Of a DNA stretch of 64,000 bases, positions 1-11,655 are shown one piece after another. The notes below the pieces were generated by a model. That model ran no database searches and was not told the DNA's origin. It was given only the letters and a program-made list of their open reading frames with translations. Every line of letters begins with the position of its first letter. Position 1 is the first letter of the stretch. Origin of the DNA: Kalmusia sp. IMI 367209 (taxonomy: Eukaryota; Ascomycota; Dothideomycetes; Pleosporales; Didymosphaeriaceae); the NCBI GenBank assembly GCA_027946365.1, contig JAPEUQ010000012.1, positions 930,001-994,000 on the forward strand. Direction: 5' to 3'. A program made the position numbers and the translations under genes.

Positions 1-1125
1 TCCCTCTGCTCGGCGCTTGAATAGTAGAACCCAGAATTTATTTCCGACTTCTCGTATTCCAAACTGACATTGAGAGTGAGAATGTGGGCGTTCTCAACGC
101 GTTTAGGCATGTCTGGGTGTCTTGCACCATGATCCAGCGCAAGGCCACGTATGAGCTGTGTATCTGCCGCAGTGCGATGTTGCATCGTCATGATCTCAAC
201 CATGTGCAGATCAGGTTTCTCTGGCGCTTGGTAAATGGCAAGAACGGCGTCAACGATGTCGGGAGTCAGTTGTTCGGCGAGCGTAGTGTCTAGCTTTGTA
301 GCTAACGATGTTCGAGCAACAGAGAGAAGCAGTTCTCGGTCAACCTCCTTGTTCAACTTGAACTCGTCAAGAAACTAAATGCTATTAACATCTTCACGTT
401 GTTCGCGCATGTCCAACGCACCTTGAGTGCTTCGGTTTTCGCGATCTCATATCCGTCCGTGATTACGCGTGGATGAAGACCTTCTGCGATATATCGATCC
501 GCCTGCTTTAATAGTTCGCCAACTAAAAGTACGACTGATGTGGTTCCGTCTCCAGTGATTTCGTCTTGAGCGGTCGCTGCTCGCGCAATCATGACCTGAG
601 CTTATGAGCATCGAAATGGGGTTAATCGAAGGGTCTCGTCAGAGGCACGTACAGCTGTGGGGTTTTGAATTTGCTGTATCAACGTTAGCCGCCTGCCGAC
701 TTGGACTGCCTGATTCAACACACCATTTCCTTGAGTAAGACGCTGCCATCTTTCGTGAGCTTGATCTGCAAAGTGTTTAGCTCTAGGACTGCTGGACTAT
801 ATCATGTTGACATACAGCACCTGCACCATCTACAAGCCTAAACAATGTCAGCGTCTTTCATCGTCAAAATAGAGGGGCAAAGTCACATCTTCAGAGTACC
901 GCGAGGCCCAAGATTGGACGCTAAGACCTACTCTGCAGTAAGTCAAACCGTAAATCTGAGTAATTTGCATACTGTCGCACCTTCTGCAAGCCCTCACCAG
1001 CAGATATGTTCACTTGAAGAGCTTCCCCGCGCCGCTGTCCAAAAGTTAATTTCGTCGCAAAGCTTGACTGAGGGGTGACTGACCCTTGACTCGGCCTTGG
1101 GATTGAGAAGCTGCGCAGCCGACAT
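1..1125 (-). CDS. CCT6: T-complex protein 1 subunit zeta (CCT6), 5' part, cut by window edge
   Basis: Zeta subunit of the cytosolic chaperonin CCT/TRiC, the double-ring ATP-driven machine that folds actin, tubulin and other proteins. Only the N-terminal half is here; the gene runs off the left edge. Exon 1 (1084-1125) encodes [14 protein letters not shown]. After a 49-bp intron (1035-1083) the next exon begins [15 protein letters not shown]. Further small exons give the [21 protein letters not shown] and QIQNPTA blocks. The exon starting [11 protein letters not shown] carries the ATP-binding GDGTTS motif and [18 protein letters not shown], a block typical of zeta. The last exon runs to base 1 through [11 protein letters not shown] and ends in YYSSAEQR. 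At least six short introns interrupt about 280 codons. It is divergent from NOP56 with 268 bp between start codons. The family call is secure; exact intron ends in the middle exons are less so. Confidence 0.95.
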
Positions 1126-1393
1126 GATTACGACGATGCTATCGGGAAGATCTGAAAGAAAGCAACAAAGTCTTGTTCTGCTACAGCGGAAGCCTGGCTG
1201 TTTTCGCGTATGTCGCGTTCCATAATTTACTGCCAAGACACTAGGCTTTACGTTGTTCCGCTCGCAGCTCCGCAAATTCTCGAGCTTCGACGATTTTTCG
1301 CGGAGCTACCCATTGCGATAATTCACAACGATTGTTCACCACCGCCAACTGTCCTGTAGGCCTACGCTTTAAGCAAGGCACCTACATCCTAAG
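1126..1393. promoter_or_regulatory. Divergent intergenic region between CCT6 and NOP56
   Basis: These 268 bp separate the two start codons, so both promoters must overlap here. I found no clear TATA box or named ribosome-biogenesis element. The co-orientation of a chaperonin subunit and a snoRNP gene suggests shared growth control, which is inference. Confidence 0.5.
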
Positions 1394-3361
1394 ATGTCGT
1401 CCGTGGATTATCTGCTTCACGAAAATTCAGTGGGCTTTGCGGTCCGTACACAGGCTCTCCATCACAATGCGCCACTGACAAGGGCAGGTCTTCAAAGTCG
1501 TCAATTCCCCCGATACGATTGGCAACCGCTTGAAAGAAGTTCAAGACGCTGTAAATGACCTCGCCAAATTCGGAAAGACGGTGGAGCTCGTGGGCTTGAC
1601 ACCGTTTACTGGAACGCAGCAGGCACTGCAAGAGATCAACGACGTGTCGGAAGGGATTTTGAGCGACTTCCTCCGTGCTACGCTTGAATCGAATCTTCCC
1701 AAGGCATCAAAGAAGAAATCCATAACCTTAGGAGTATGGGAGAAGGTACGAGAATTGCGCGCGTGGGAGATGATGCGCTAATTCATGTACAGAATCTTGC
1801 CGGTAGCATTAAGGCTGCCTTCCCCAACTTATCATGCGAGACCGGCGATACGAACCCAGTCTGCGCAGACTTGCTGCGTGGGCTTCGTCAGCATGGACAG
1901 AAGTTGATCAAGCAACTTCAACCTGGCGATATTGAGAGATCCGTTCTTGGTCTTGGTCACGCATACTCGAGAGCAAAGGTCAAGTTCTCAGTAGCCAAGC
2001 ATGATGTACGCAAAGCCCGGGTAGAGAATAAATGTGTTTCCCAAGCGTCAAAGAATCTTCTTTCCGCTCCACAGAGATACACAAGGTACCTATCCCCTCT
2101 TGTTAGCTTACACTAACTTGTGCTCGCTTTTCCAGAACCATATCATTCAAGCGATTGCTACGCTAGATCAGGTTGATAAAGATCTCAACACTTTCGTTAT
2201 GCGGTACGTAAAGCCCTGGTCCAAAGTAGATGTATATCTTGGCCGCAAAGAATTATTTTCGTTGGTCAGACATTCACAAGGTACCTGGACCTCGTTTGTT
2301 GTCTATTACTGACGTTGTACTCCAATAGGCTGCGAGAAAATTATTCATGGCATTTCCCAGAGCTCTCCAAGATCGTATCCAGCCAGGACCAATATGCCAA
2401 GGTTGTGTTGCACATCCGTGACAAGTCACGTCTAAGCGAGGATGACATACACGACCTTGCAGCCGTGGTTGATGACGATGAAGGTGTTGCGCAAGCCATC
2501 ATCAAGGCTGCTCGCACCTCCATGGGGCGTGACCTGTCTGAGGCGGATATGCAAATTTCCCTACAGTTTGCGGAGCGAACAGCGTCTTTGGCGGCTTACC
2601 GCCGGCAACTCAGTAATTACCTTTCCAGCAGGATGAGCTCCGTTGCCCCTAATCTAGCGGCTCTTATTGGTGACACTGTGGGCGCACGCCTCATCTCCAA
2701 GGCTGGTTCATTGACCAACTTATCGAAATACCCTGCTTCTACGGTACAAATCCTCGGTGCTGAAAAGGCACTCTTCCGGTACGTAGTTTCTTTCATCGAG
2801 AGCATATGACTAAAATCAGACTGACGTCGCATTAGAGCGCTCAAAACAAAGGGGAATACGCCCAAGTACGGTCTAATCTATCATTCCTCCTTCATCGGTA
2901 AGACCGGCGCCAAGTCCAAGGGTAGGATTTCCCGCTTTCTTGCCAACAAGTGCTCGATTGCTTCCAGAATTGACAATTTCTCGGAGACGCCTACTTCAAA
3001 ATTTGGAGAAGCACTCAAGCGACAAGTTGAGGAAAGGATAGAGTTTTACGCTTCTGGCGCTACTCCTGCGAAGAATGCTACTGTGATGCAAGCAGCCATG
3101 GACTCTGTCCTGGCGGACATTGGCATCGAGGACCCCACCGCCCATGCTACTGAAGACGTAGTGATGGCCGCTGGCATCACTGGAAAGGCCACTGAGCAAG
3201 CTATTCGCGAAAAGAAAAAGAAGGAGAAGAAGGAGAAAAAGTCCAAGCATGCGGACGAGGACGAAGTGACTGAGAAGAAATCCAAGAAGGACAAGAAGAG
3301 AAAGCATGCCGACGAGGAGGACGGTGAGGGCAAGAAAAAGAAGAAGAAGAGCAAAGCGTAG
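1394..3361 (+). CDS. NOP56: Nucleolar protein 56, box C/D snoRNP core protein
   Basis: Core protein of box C/D snoRNPs, which guide 2'-O-methylation and processing of pre-rRNA in the nucleolus. Exon 1 starts [16 protein letters not shown] and joins [10 protein letters not shown] after a short intron. The NOP5NT part contains [17 protein letters not shown]. The NOSIC part contains [14 protein letters not shown] and [18 protein letters not shown]. The Nop domain contains [18 protein letters not shown] and [20 protein letters not shown]. The tail is a Lys/Glu/Asp-rich KKE/D tract, as in Nop56 and Nop58 of other eukaryotes. The order and wording of the blocks match Nop56 rather than Nop58. I place five introns: near 1431-1484, 1745-1793, about 2005-2136, about 2203-2328 and about 2779-2834. 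The start at 1394 opens the only frame giving the canonical N-terminus. Confidence 0.96.
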
Positions 3362-5061
3362 GGCTGTGACGGTGCGCAGACCGCGCTCTCTCTTTTTTTC
3401 TTAGGCGGCATGATATACCTCTCTTTGGCGTTCCGGCTATGTACGACAGGATTTTCTGCAGCCAGGCGTTTTACGCGGGGCTTTGTCTTGTATCATCGTG
3501 GGTGTGTTCGTGTGCAATAAAACGTTGGATGAGGCACTATGCATGCGCTTGTGGAGCACGAGTGATACGAACGGGCTCTTGATGTCTGTATTGCCAGGGC
3601 TGCTCAATCCACAACTTGATCCCAAATCGTGTCCTAGTGTTATGTAGTTCAGCGGGTCGACGAGTGCATTCTAGTTTGTGGGCTTGCCGATCGTGTGTGC
3701 CAGCATGTGCGCCGTCCTGCGGCAGTCGCTTCTTCCGCGAACGTTGTTTCACTTTGGTGCACCACTGTTCACGCGCCTGCTCCGCCTGTTCCAGAGAGAT
3801 GGTGCAGACCCCGAGCGAATCGTGTCTACACACATGGTCGACTCGGAGAGCCTGGCAGACGAGGGTTTGCGGCAAATTGGTGCCCGGGGCTGCTAAGGCT
3901 GGCACGAGGCAAAATATAGAAGAACAGACGCGGTTCGGAGAATTGACGATTGTCGTGCAGCCGCATGCAGCCCGTTTCGGTTAGCAAGATTCAGCGTAGC
4001 GCACTGGCCAATCAGCCCTCTACGCGACATGCGTGCCAGATCAACACCACGGTGGCTCTGGCTAAAGACGAGATGCATGCGGTGCCACTGGGGGGCTGCA
4101 CACAATCTAGCGCCCTGCTGCAAGCCGGGCGGGCCTGGCTAAGCCAGCGAGCGTGCGAATCACACCGCGTGGCCATGGGGGGACATCAGGCGCCGTAACG
4201 CTCTCCTCGGCTGTCCGAGATGCATGGGTGGCAGCGGCTGTGGCTGGAGAGCAATCTCAATGTCGGATTCTCGAAGCCCATCTCTGCTTCGTTTTCCGAT
4301 ACGTGTGACCCGGCCATGGTCAGCAGCTTCACGGAGCGTTGGTCGACCAGGTGTGCCAGTTTGACGATTCGACCCGTGGCCTCGAGGGCGCTGGAGTCTC
4401 GGGTCTGATATGCGGCCGGACGGTTGAGAATGGGCAGCATCGGACGTGTCTTCCAGGCAGGCTCACACCCGGCACCATGTGGCAGTCTCCTACCTATGTG
4501 AAAGCCCCAGCTCGGTTGCTCCCTTCTGGCGTATGCTCGCTCCATTTTCTTCGTAACCGTTGCCCGTGCTTTTGACTGGCCCGCCCAATGTCTCCAAGTC
4601 TGCGCTGCCCTTTATACTGGAAGCCCCCTCGACACGTCCACAAACTTCTCTCTTCCTCTTCTTTCCTGTGCGTTTTCCTTGTCTGCCGCCCTTGATTCCA
4701 TCACTCCGACGCCGTCCAACGGTGCCGCCATCAAACTAATTGCCGGTGAAGCAGCGTCGTGTTCGTCTCCGTGCCTAGGTCACTCGTTTAGCCCCTTGCC
4801 GCCTGGCACCTGGCCCGCACGCCGGTTTTCGTGTTCTCGCCAGCGTTCGTGGTGCATCTCCGTACAACCGCCTTGGTGTTGAGTGTGCCAACCCGCCCAG
4901 ACAGCCGCTCTCCGCCCGTTGAATCGAGCCGCCTGCGCGCCTGAGTCTTCGACCGCAGGCCCATATTCATTCCAGAACATCTTCCTTCAACACAGTTATA
5001 GACGTGTAGCGCGCGTTTCGGTGGGATTTTGGGTGCTGCAGAGTTTTGGTTTTCCACAGCC
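3362..5061. other. Intergenic: NOP56 3' end and HPC2 upstream region
   Basis: About 1.7 kb without a convincing gene. Open frames exist on both strands but carry no recognisable motif and look like chance. The last 400 bp before HPC2 are pyrimidine-rich, as in fungal 5' UTRs, and TTTATACTGG near 4610 could be a TATA-like element. No repeats or RNA genes seen. Confidence 0.5.
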
Positions 5062-5459
5062 ATGGACGCAGCAGAGGTCGCATCGTCGCCCGGGAGTCTG
5101 AGCTCGCCTCCCCATTCGCCTGAGCAGGGCACGCCAAACAATTCCACGATGCGAGGTGCGAGCGGAAGTTATGGTGTTGCAAATGCTAGCACCCCCACCC
5201 CTGCATCCGCAACGTCAACCCCCAGACTCACTGCTGCTGGCACCGTCCGTAAGAAGCCCGGCCCCAAGCCAAAGCCAAAGGATCCGAATGCAGAGGAGAA
5301 AAAGCCCAGGAAGTCCCGCAAGGCTGCTGAGCCGAAAGACCCCAATGCAGCACCTGCACCCCGCAAGCGGAGAGCAAAGGCGTCTTTGGAGGCACAGGCT
5401 GCACCACCTCCGCCACCTTCATCAGCGCCCGTTGAAGAGAAGCCAGCCGTAGGTCTGCT

Positions 5460-5490
<31 letters not shown>

Positions 5491-6936
5491 ACTGCACCGC
5501 AGCCAAGACCCGCAGAGGTGGTCCCGGTGCCCCAACCAGAGCAACCACCGCCTGTTACGCAAGTTCCACGCGCCCCCAGTAGTGCAGCAGAGCCGCTTCA
5601 CGGTAATCCCAACCTTTCACACATCACCCCGGCGCCGTCGACTCCCCGGCCTGCCAGTTCAGGGCAGCGCTATGATCCCATTCGCGGTGGTGTTTTTGAG
5701 TCAAAACCACACATTGCAGCCAGCGTGCCGCCGCCTCCCATCTCACCGCCCCTCAACAGAGCAAGCGCGTCACCTTCCATCACGTCTCTAATCGATCCGC
5801 CTACTGCCGCCAATTCAGCGTACACGCAACCTGCTAGACTGCAGCAACAGGCATCCGTGACTTCGAATCCGCTGTCACCTGCCGCCATGTCAAACCGTCA
5901 GGTGCCGCTCCTTCCTTCTCAGGACAATCAACAACCACCCCGTCCAACTGTACCTCTGGGCCCCACTCCCATGGAGATCGACTCCGACCCCAATACCAGA
6001 ACTTCGGTGCCCATGAAGAAGACAGACTCTGCAAGCGCGGGCACGCCCTCCAATTCGAATGCGCCCACGCCGCCCGTAAAGGCCCGCCAAAAAGAGGCCC
6101 CGCCGCCCTTGCCGACAGGGAGCGGTCTGCTCTCGGGCACTCCGTTCGGTCCCGTCGTCAATACAAACGGCTCTACCGAACCCACAGGCGTCAACATCTG
6201 GCTCACCTTCCCTCTAAAAGGTCGCCAGAACGTCACCATCAACTTCGCGCAGGAGGTGGAGAAGAAGTATGGATTCGCCGCCCTACATCCTCGGATTGCA
6301 GCTCGCCAAGAGCGTCAGCGACAGATCACTGCAGCTGGTGCGGCCCTCGAGAAGGCTGCCGGTGTCGGATCAGCCGACGACATGTCGCTTGACCTGTCAG
6401 ATGCCGAGAGCAATGGTGGCCATACGGGCGTCGACGACGAGGGCTCCGCTGCTGGCAACGGTACCAAGAAGAGGAAGAAGAGGAAACAAGAAGACTACGA
6501 CAAGGAGGACGATTTCATCGACGACACTGAGTTAGCCTGGGAGCAACAAGCTCTCATGGCCAAGGATGGCTTCTTCGTGTACAGCGGTCCTCTTATAACT
6601 GAAGAAAAGCCTGCGGTCGAGAGGTATGTGCTTTCTCGTGATATTTTATCTATTTCACTAATAGCAACCAGAGTCGATGGTGCCCCTCGACGCGGTCGCG
6701 GACGCGGTCGCGGCGGTACGGTCCGAGGAGAGACGACAGGACGAGGACGCGGACGCGGAGGAGGTCCCGGCTCACGCGGCGGTACAACCGTCCGCAAGCC
6801 TCGAGTGACCAAAGCTGACCGTGCAGCGATGGAGCAGGAAAAGCAGGCTCGTGAGAAACTAGGTCTGCAGCTCGTCGATGCGAACAAGCAGCCAGTCATT
6901 TCGCATGGAAGCGCTCTCGCCGTCCCGACGCTATAA
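5062..6936 (+). CDS. HPC2: HIR histone chaperone complex subunit HPC2 (ubinuclein-type HRD domain)
   Basis: Subunit of the HIR/HIRA histone H3-H4 chaperone, which acts in replication-independent nucleosome assembly and histone gene repression in the nucleus. The first two thirds are Pro/Ser/Ala-rich and disordered, with a KKPGPKPKPKDPNAEEKKP basic patch and a ten-residue glutamine run. A short globular block (VNIWLTFPLKGRQNVTINFA) follows. The HPC2/ubinuclein HRD core lies near residues 480-520: EDYDKEDDFIDDTELAW, then AKDGFFVYSGPL. The C-terminus is Arg/Gly-rich (RGRGRGRGG repeats). A 48-bp intron at 6624-6671 (GTATGT to CAACCAG) is a multiple of three and stop-free, so spliced and retained forms are both open: 608 against 624 residues. 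An in-frame ATG lies 33 bp upstream at 5029, but CCATGG at 5062 is the better context. Confidence 0.9.
5461..5490 (+). repeat. CAG microsatellite encoding polyglutamine in HPC2
   Basis: Nine CAG codons followed by CAA, preceded by CTGCTG, give a ten-residue glutamine run. It is a pure triplet tract and a likely site of length variation between strains. Confidence 0.9.
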
Positions 6937-7913
6937 TTGTATTTTGCGCTCTCCGCCATGAGCAACACTTTTCTTACCCTTTCCTATTAGATGCATGGAC
7001 TTGTACGATAAGAACCCTCCAGCAGTTGTCATAGTGGTGTATCCGGTACGGGTGGATGTCTGCGTGTTCATGGCGTTGTATCAAACGGATGGCGGCACGG
7101 TGTTTTTGGGCGGAGCATGGCACGAGTGATGTTGTTCACTGTTTTCATCATGCGTCATGGACTTTGCATCTCTAGCTTTCACAAAATCCGTAGATGTAAT
7201 ACTGGAACATGTCTCTATTACTTGCCCTACGCAGATCCACGATTTTGTCGTGTCTGTCTGTTGCCTACTCTCTGGAATCTGCTCTCCGCATATCATTTGC
7301 TGATACTCACTTCGCGTTTCGCTTCTGGGTCTGTTCTTTTCCAGTGTGCTAGTGGGCGTTTTGCTGTCGCCTTTGCTTTTCGGAGTCTAGTTTCTAGGCA
7401 CACCTCGAATCGCTTTTGGTATTTCACTTTTGGCATTCGGATTCTGGATTTCTGCTTTACGGTGTGCAGAGAAAGAGATTGGACGCTCCAGGCATTAGGA
7501 AAATGTGCAGCCCTAGGATAATAGACAAATGCAGGGTATGTAAGAGTGCGTGACGTGTAGGTATGTCTATGCAATCTCATCATATATTATTTTGCCCACC
7601 AAATTTGCTACATTTGTACTTTCCAGAACGGCGTGTTCTTATTCCTGAAGCTCTAATTGTGTTTCCAGCTTCCCCTGTTCTGTCAACTGTTGTCAAACTA
7701 CGGTAACAGCGGCTACTAGTCTCTATATCTTTCACTCTGTCGCTCTTTCCTTCACTCGTTGCGCCCATAGCAACGACGCACAAACAGCAACATTGTGATC
7801 ACGGCCGCCGCCGTGCCGCTTAGCAGCTCTGCATTTGTCTCTTCCAGTATCCTCAACCTAATACTTATCCTCCTGATATTGCACCTCGATTCTGGAGCTT
7901 CTCGCATTTCGAC
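6937..7913. other. Intergenic: HPC2 3' region and upstream of next gene
   Basis: About 1 kb. The stretch after HPC2 is T-rich and the part from 7700 is pyrimidine-rich leader-like DNA. A 134-codon frame at 7117-7521 has no motif and unlikely codon use, so I do not call it. Nothing else seen. Confidence 0.45.
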
Positions 7914-9052
7914 ATGGCTGAGGCTGGCAACAACGACGACGGCGACGGAAGGCGCAAGCTTCCCGCCCAGTGGGACAGCTTGCTCGAAGACAGGTCGAAG
8001 CTGTTCTATGACGGGACATACGAATGGAACGGCTCTAGTGGATTCTGGGATGATACTGGGAGTGAGTCTGCTTAAGGGATATGGAGCCATAAGGAATGTG
8101 CTGACGATCAAAGTCTACCATGAGTTCAACGATCCTAACGATCCGGAGGCACATCCACCCACTCCAGGCCCTGTAGGACCTTTCTACGAGAGCGAATATA
8201 ATGAACCGGAGCTAGACACAGAATCCATGGACGAGCTTGCTGCCCAAGAGAGTCCAGCTAACACTTCACCTTGCAAGGGCAAGCAGAACTTGATAGATCC
8301 TGACCTGGAGACGTCACTCGCTAAGTTCTTGCGGGAAGCCATGGCTACGCTTTTGGTGAAAGGCGACATCCATGATGAGGCGATACTCGAGGACGAAGAC
8401 GACTTGTTTGCCGGATATCCAAACCGAGAGCGGCTATTGGGACAGCTTGAGGGCATCTTGGTTGGAAAGTGGATGTCGCAGAATAAGCTCACGTTCGGGG
8501 ACTGCTACAAGCTATGTGGTATAAAGATTCCGGATGCTTTACGTGCCAATTTAGATATTCGTCTTGCGGATACGCGATCAAGTACGACTCCGGGTAGATT
8601 TACAGAGTCGAGAGCCATGGGTGCTTCTGAAGGGGATTCATTAGTGGAATGTGGGATTGGGGGTTCGAGTCCGCTTGCAGATGAGAATTCGGATGGTATT
8701 GAGAAGGTCGCGAAGGACAAGGATAAGGCAAATGGACCGAATCCACAAGAAGGTAATGTTACACGATGATGACTGTTTTTTCCCGTATTCTTACTTGGAT
8801 AATGAGCAGGGATCAAGAACGTAGACTTGAAAGATGGTCCCTCGTTCAACTCCAGCCCTCTCTCGGATTGTCCGTCTGACTTGTCCGACTGGCAGGTGGC
8901 TGAGCAAGACAAGGGCCCCAATCGCCGAAAGCATAGTGTGGATTCTGGCATTGGTGAGCTGCATCAGGATAATTCACGAGAGATTATGCTGACGGAACAC
9001 AGGCACTCCGACTAAGAGGCGGTCTGTTCGCCTATCCAAAAAGGGGCGGTGA
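7914..9052 (+). CDS. Conserved-looking fungal protein of unknown function, four exons
   Basis: I do not recognise a family. The model starts MAEAGNNDDGDGRRKLPA, where the splice at 8062-8113 (GTGAGT, branch CTGAC, AAAG) joins FWDDTG to IYHEFNDPNDPEAHPP. The longer frame opening at 7795 would instead read through this intron, so the 7914 start is preferred. A second intron at 8753-8809 joins NPQEG to IKNVDLKDGPS. A third at 8954-9002 (GTGAGC, branch CTGAC, ACAG) joins DSGIG to TPTKRRSVRLSKKGR and the stop at 9052. The centre is acidic (EDEDDLFAGYPNRERLL) and helical, with SLAKFLREAM and LGQLEGILVGKWMS. The tail is basic and could be a nuclear signal. No membrane segment or signal peptide. Confidence 0.75.
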
Positions 9053-9659
9053 GCGACCCCTAAGATTGGGCTAAGACATTGGGCTGGCTATTGCCGCTAT
9101 CATGGCCTGGAGTGCGACAGTGGATAACATCTACACTCATATTGTATGAGTTCAAAAGATTCTGTGGGGAACGTATCTGGATCAAAACAGGTTGTTTCGG
9201 TAGGGTTCGAGTTGGGATTGTAAAGATATTATTTTGTGGCGCAACAAAGCGGGTTTGTATCATGTATTGCGGAGTGACACTATCCTGTTCTCTGACAACA
9301 GATACCGCGAATTTTCCCTTGATTGCCTTGGGATTCTATGACTGCATTATGTCCCCTCGGGTGTACCTAATCTAACATTTCTGTGTGGGTTTTGAGTAGG
9401 CAATTTGAAATTTGTTATTTTTGCTTTGAAGCATGGTATTTATATTATGTATCTTAAGGTCGATTTGCTAGCAGGTAAGTGGAACAAGCCTTACAAATAC
9501 CTTACACCACTCTTTTTGCCACCTACGTCCCATACCTGCCCAACCTGCTCCATATTCTACAGTGTAGATGATCTTTTCCTACCAAAATGCACCTGTTCCC
9601 TATTGATATACAAGAAGTCTTACAACATATTATCTTATCATACAAGTCTCTTTACCCTT
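9053..9659. other. Intergenic between two convergent genes
   Basis: About 600 bp of AT-richer sequence between the 3' ends of two convergent genes. Small open frames are present without motifs. It must hold both 3' UTRs; no terminator or repeat stands out. Confidence 0.45.
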
Positions 9660-10127
9660 CTATTGCCATCTGATCTTCATCTTCCACTCGTCCATCTTCG
9701 CCTGCAGCCAGCTCTTCTTCGGGGCGCGCTCAATCTCCTGCATCAATCGAACGTAATGCTCCGGGTTCGACACGGGCTTCAACACAGCGGGCGAAATTGG
9801 GTATCTCTTGCTGTAACGGTTTTCTAGGAGCGAGTACAGGGCATTGATCTTTGGCAGCTCGGCTTGAGGATTTGATGATGTAGTTGGTACATCCTTTGCG
9901 GTTGTATCGGACTTCTTACCCTCGGGTGGTGGTGATATGGGCTTTACGCCATAAGGTGTTGCGCGGCGCTCGATGGTGCGCGCGAAAGGAAGATTCGGGC
10001 GGAGGGCGTCTTTGGGCCACAGGGATAGGATGCGCGTGTAGTGCTTTGCGATTGTCTGTTTATCACCAAATCAGTTCTTAATACCACGACAGGGCGCCGC
10101 TTTACAATAACTCACAGGTTGCGACAT
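9660..10127 (-). CDS. Putative CBP6/UQCC2-like cytochrome bc1 assembly factor
   Basis: Small basic protein of about 136 residues. Exon 1 is only MSQP. After a short intron (GTGAGT to AACAG) the second exon reads TIAKHYTRILSLWPKDALRP, then INALYSLLENRYSKRYP, SNPEHYVRLMQEIERAP and KKSWLQAKMDEWKMKIRWQ, with the stop at 9660-9662. This pattern (KHY-RIL--WP-D--RP, then YSLLENRY--RYP) fits the fungal CBP6/UQCC2 family. Those proteins bind the mitochondrial ribosome exit and stabilise newly made cytochrome b during complex III assembly. There is no cleavable presequence, as is also true of small matrix proteins of this family. The gene structure is convincing. The family call rests on recalled family character, not an alignment. 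Confidence 0.6.
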
Positions 10128-10441
10128 GATCAATGGTCACGGAGGTGCGTAATTCTTCGTCCGTAATGGGAGCTTGCATCAATTATCTATGACATTCGAT
10201 GAGTTTGTAGTGGCGTAGCTCCTGTGACAAACCAGTGGCTGAGCCTTCCCAATTCGGCCGCAAGCGCCAGGGCTGCGGCAGCCACGGACTTGCGAGACGC
10301 CTATGGACTGACACCAGCGCCTGACACATCCCGACTTCACTCCTCTTACCGTCTCCTTCACTCGCTCGCTTTGACTCCTTTTCATTCTTCTCTTCGCAGC
10401 CTTTTCTCGCACGCTGCGCAGCCGTTAGGTACCGCGCAATA
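10128..10441. promoter_or_regulatory. Divergent intergenic region, CBP6-like gene and BSD2 homologue
   Basis: These 314 bp lie between two start codons. The right half is pyrimidine-rich (ACTCCTCTTACCGTCTCC), typical of a fungal 5' leader for the rightward gene. No named element is certain. Confidence 0.4.
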
Positions 10442-11655
10442 ATGCCTAGCCAACGATACGAGCGGGTACGTGTACCACAGCCCCAGGCCACGACTCCACG
10501 CAGCGCTTCCGACCGCCAGGGGCAATCACACTGGCAGAACTTGATGAGACTGACGATGCGATACACACAGATAGCAGAGCACGACGACGAGGACACCTCG
10601 CCCTCAGATCCTCAAGCGCCCTACCCTATCCCCGCCTCGCCACCCCCATCTTTCCACAGCCGTGCCTCCTCACCCGCTGGCGCTTCGCGCCGTCTTCTTT
10701 CCGACGACCCTCTCGCCAACGATGCAGACGGCACACTTGCAGATACTTTCGACGCCGACTCGGACGAGGAAGAGGACGAGAGCGATGACAGGCAACGACT
10801 AATGCGGGGGACTCCTGAAGAGCAGAGGGACAGCAACGATGGCGCGAACGTGAGGGAGGGTATGCAGAGAAGGGTGACACAGTTACCTGTCTTCAACACA
10901 CAAGCGCCAAGCGGGGGAAGAATATATGGAGGAGGGCAGAACGATGGCGTGTGGGCGAATCTGAGCGCGAAGCCGACAAGAGGAGAAGAAGTGGAGGAGA
11001 AGCCACCGGTACGTATACCGTCACAGTCAACTCTGATTTTGGTATGGTTCTAACAGCTATCTAGACCTACGAACAAGCCGCTGCAGATGCAACGCCGCCT
11101 TACTGGGAAACGACTATCCTTGCTCCTGGCACATTCGGAGACGAAGTCTTTGTCGAAGGTCTCCCCGTCGGCTCCGTCTTCTCTTTCGTCTGGAACGCCA
11201 TGATCTCTATGTCATTCCAACTCGTTGGCTTCCTCCTTACGTACCTCCTTCACACAACCCATGCTGCTAAGAATGGATCCCGTGCTGGTCTCGGGATAAC
11301 ACTCGTACAGTACGGTTTTACCATGAAAAGCGCGGCGAACCTCTCACCCGGAAATGATACGCCAGGTGGCGGCTTCGACGGTGGTGTACCGAGTGATCCG
11401 AATAGCCACGATTTCGATCCCAATGCGCTAGGCTCAAGCGGCAACGCAGGAGAAGCTACACCCGCAAGCTCAGGCATATCAAGTAGCGACTGGCTCGCCT
11501 ACGGTCTTATGATCGTGGGCTGGTTTATCTTGATTAAGAGCATTTCAGATTTCGTTCGCGCAAGGAGACACGAGCAGCTCGTCCTACAATCACCTGACCG
11601 AGGTCTGGGCGTTGCCGTCGTAGCCGAAGGCGAGAGCCCAGAAAGGAGCGTGTAA
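10442..11655 (+). CDS. BSD2: BSD2/NDFIP-family membrane adaptor (metal homeostasis)
   Basis: Membrane adaptor of the NEDD4-interacting Bsd2/NDFIP family. Family members recruit Rsp5-type ubiquitin ligases to endosomal and Golgi cargo; in yeast Bsd2 sends the metal transporters Smf1 and Smf2 to the vacuole. The first 185 residues are polar and acidic (DADSDEEEDESDD). After a 59-bp intron near 11010-11066 comes the conserved core: YWETTILAPGTFGDEVFVEG, LPVGSVFSFVWNAMISMSFQ, VGFLLTYLLHTTHAAKNGS and RAGLGITLVQYG. A second hydrophobic span follows near the C-terminus (WLAYGLMIVGWFILIKSI). The predicted topology is two or three transmembrane helices with a cytosolic N-terminus. The core has PPYW near its start, but I do not see a perfect PPxY in the part I read. 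Confidence 0.88.

Noticed and set aside
7795..8061. Longer N-terminus with a hydrophobic stretch for the gene at 7914
   Set aside because: It reads through a good intron and replaces a coherent N-terminus (LPAQWDSLLEDRSKLFYDGT) by low-quality sequence.
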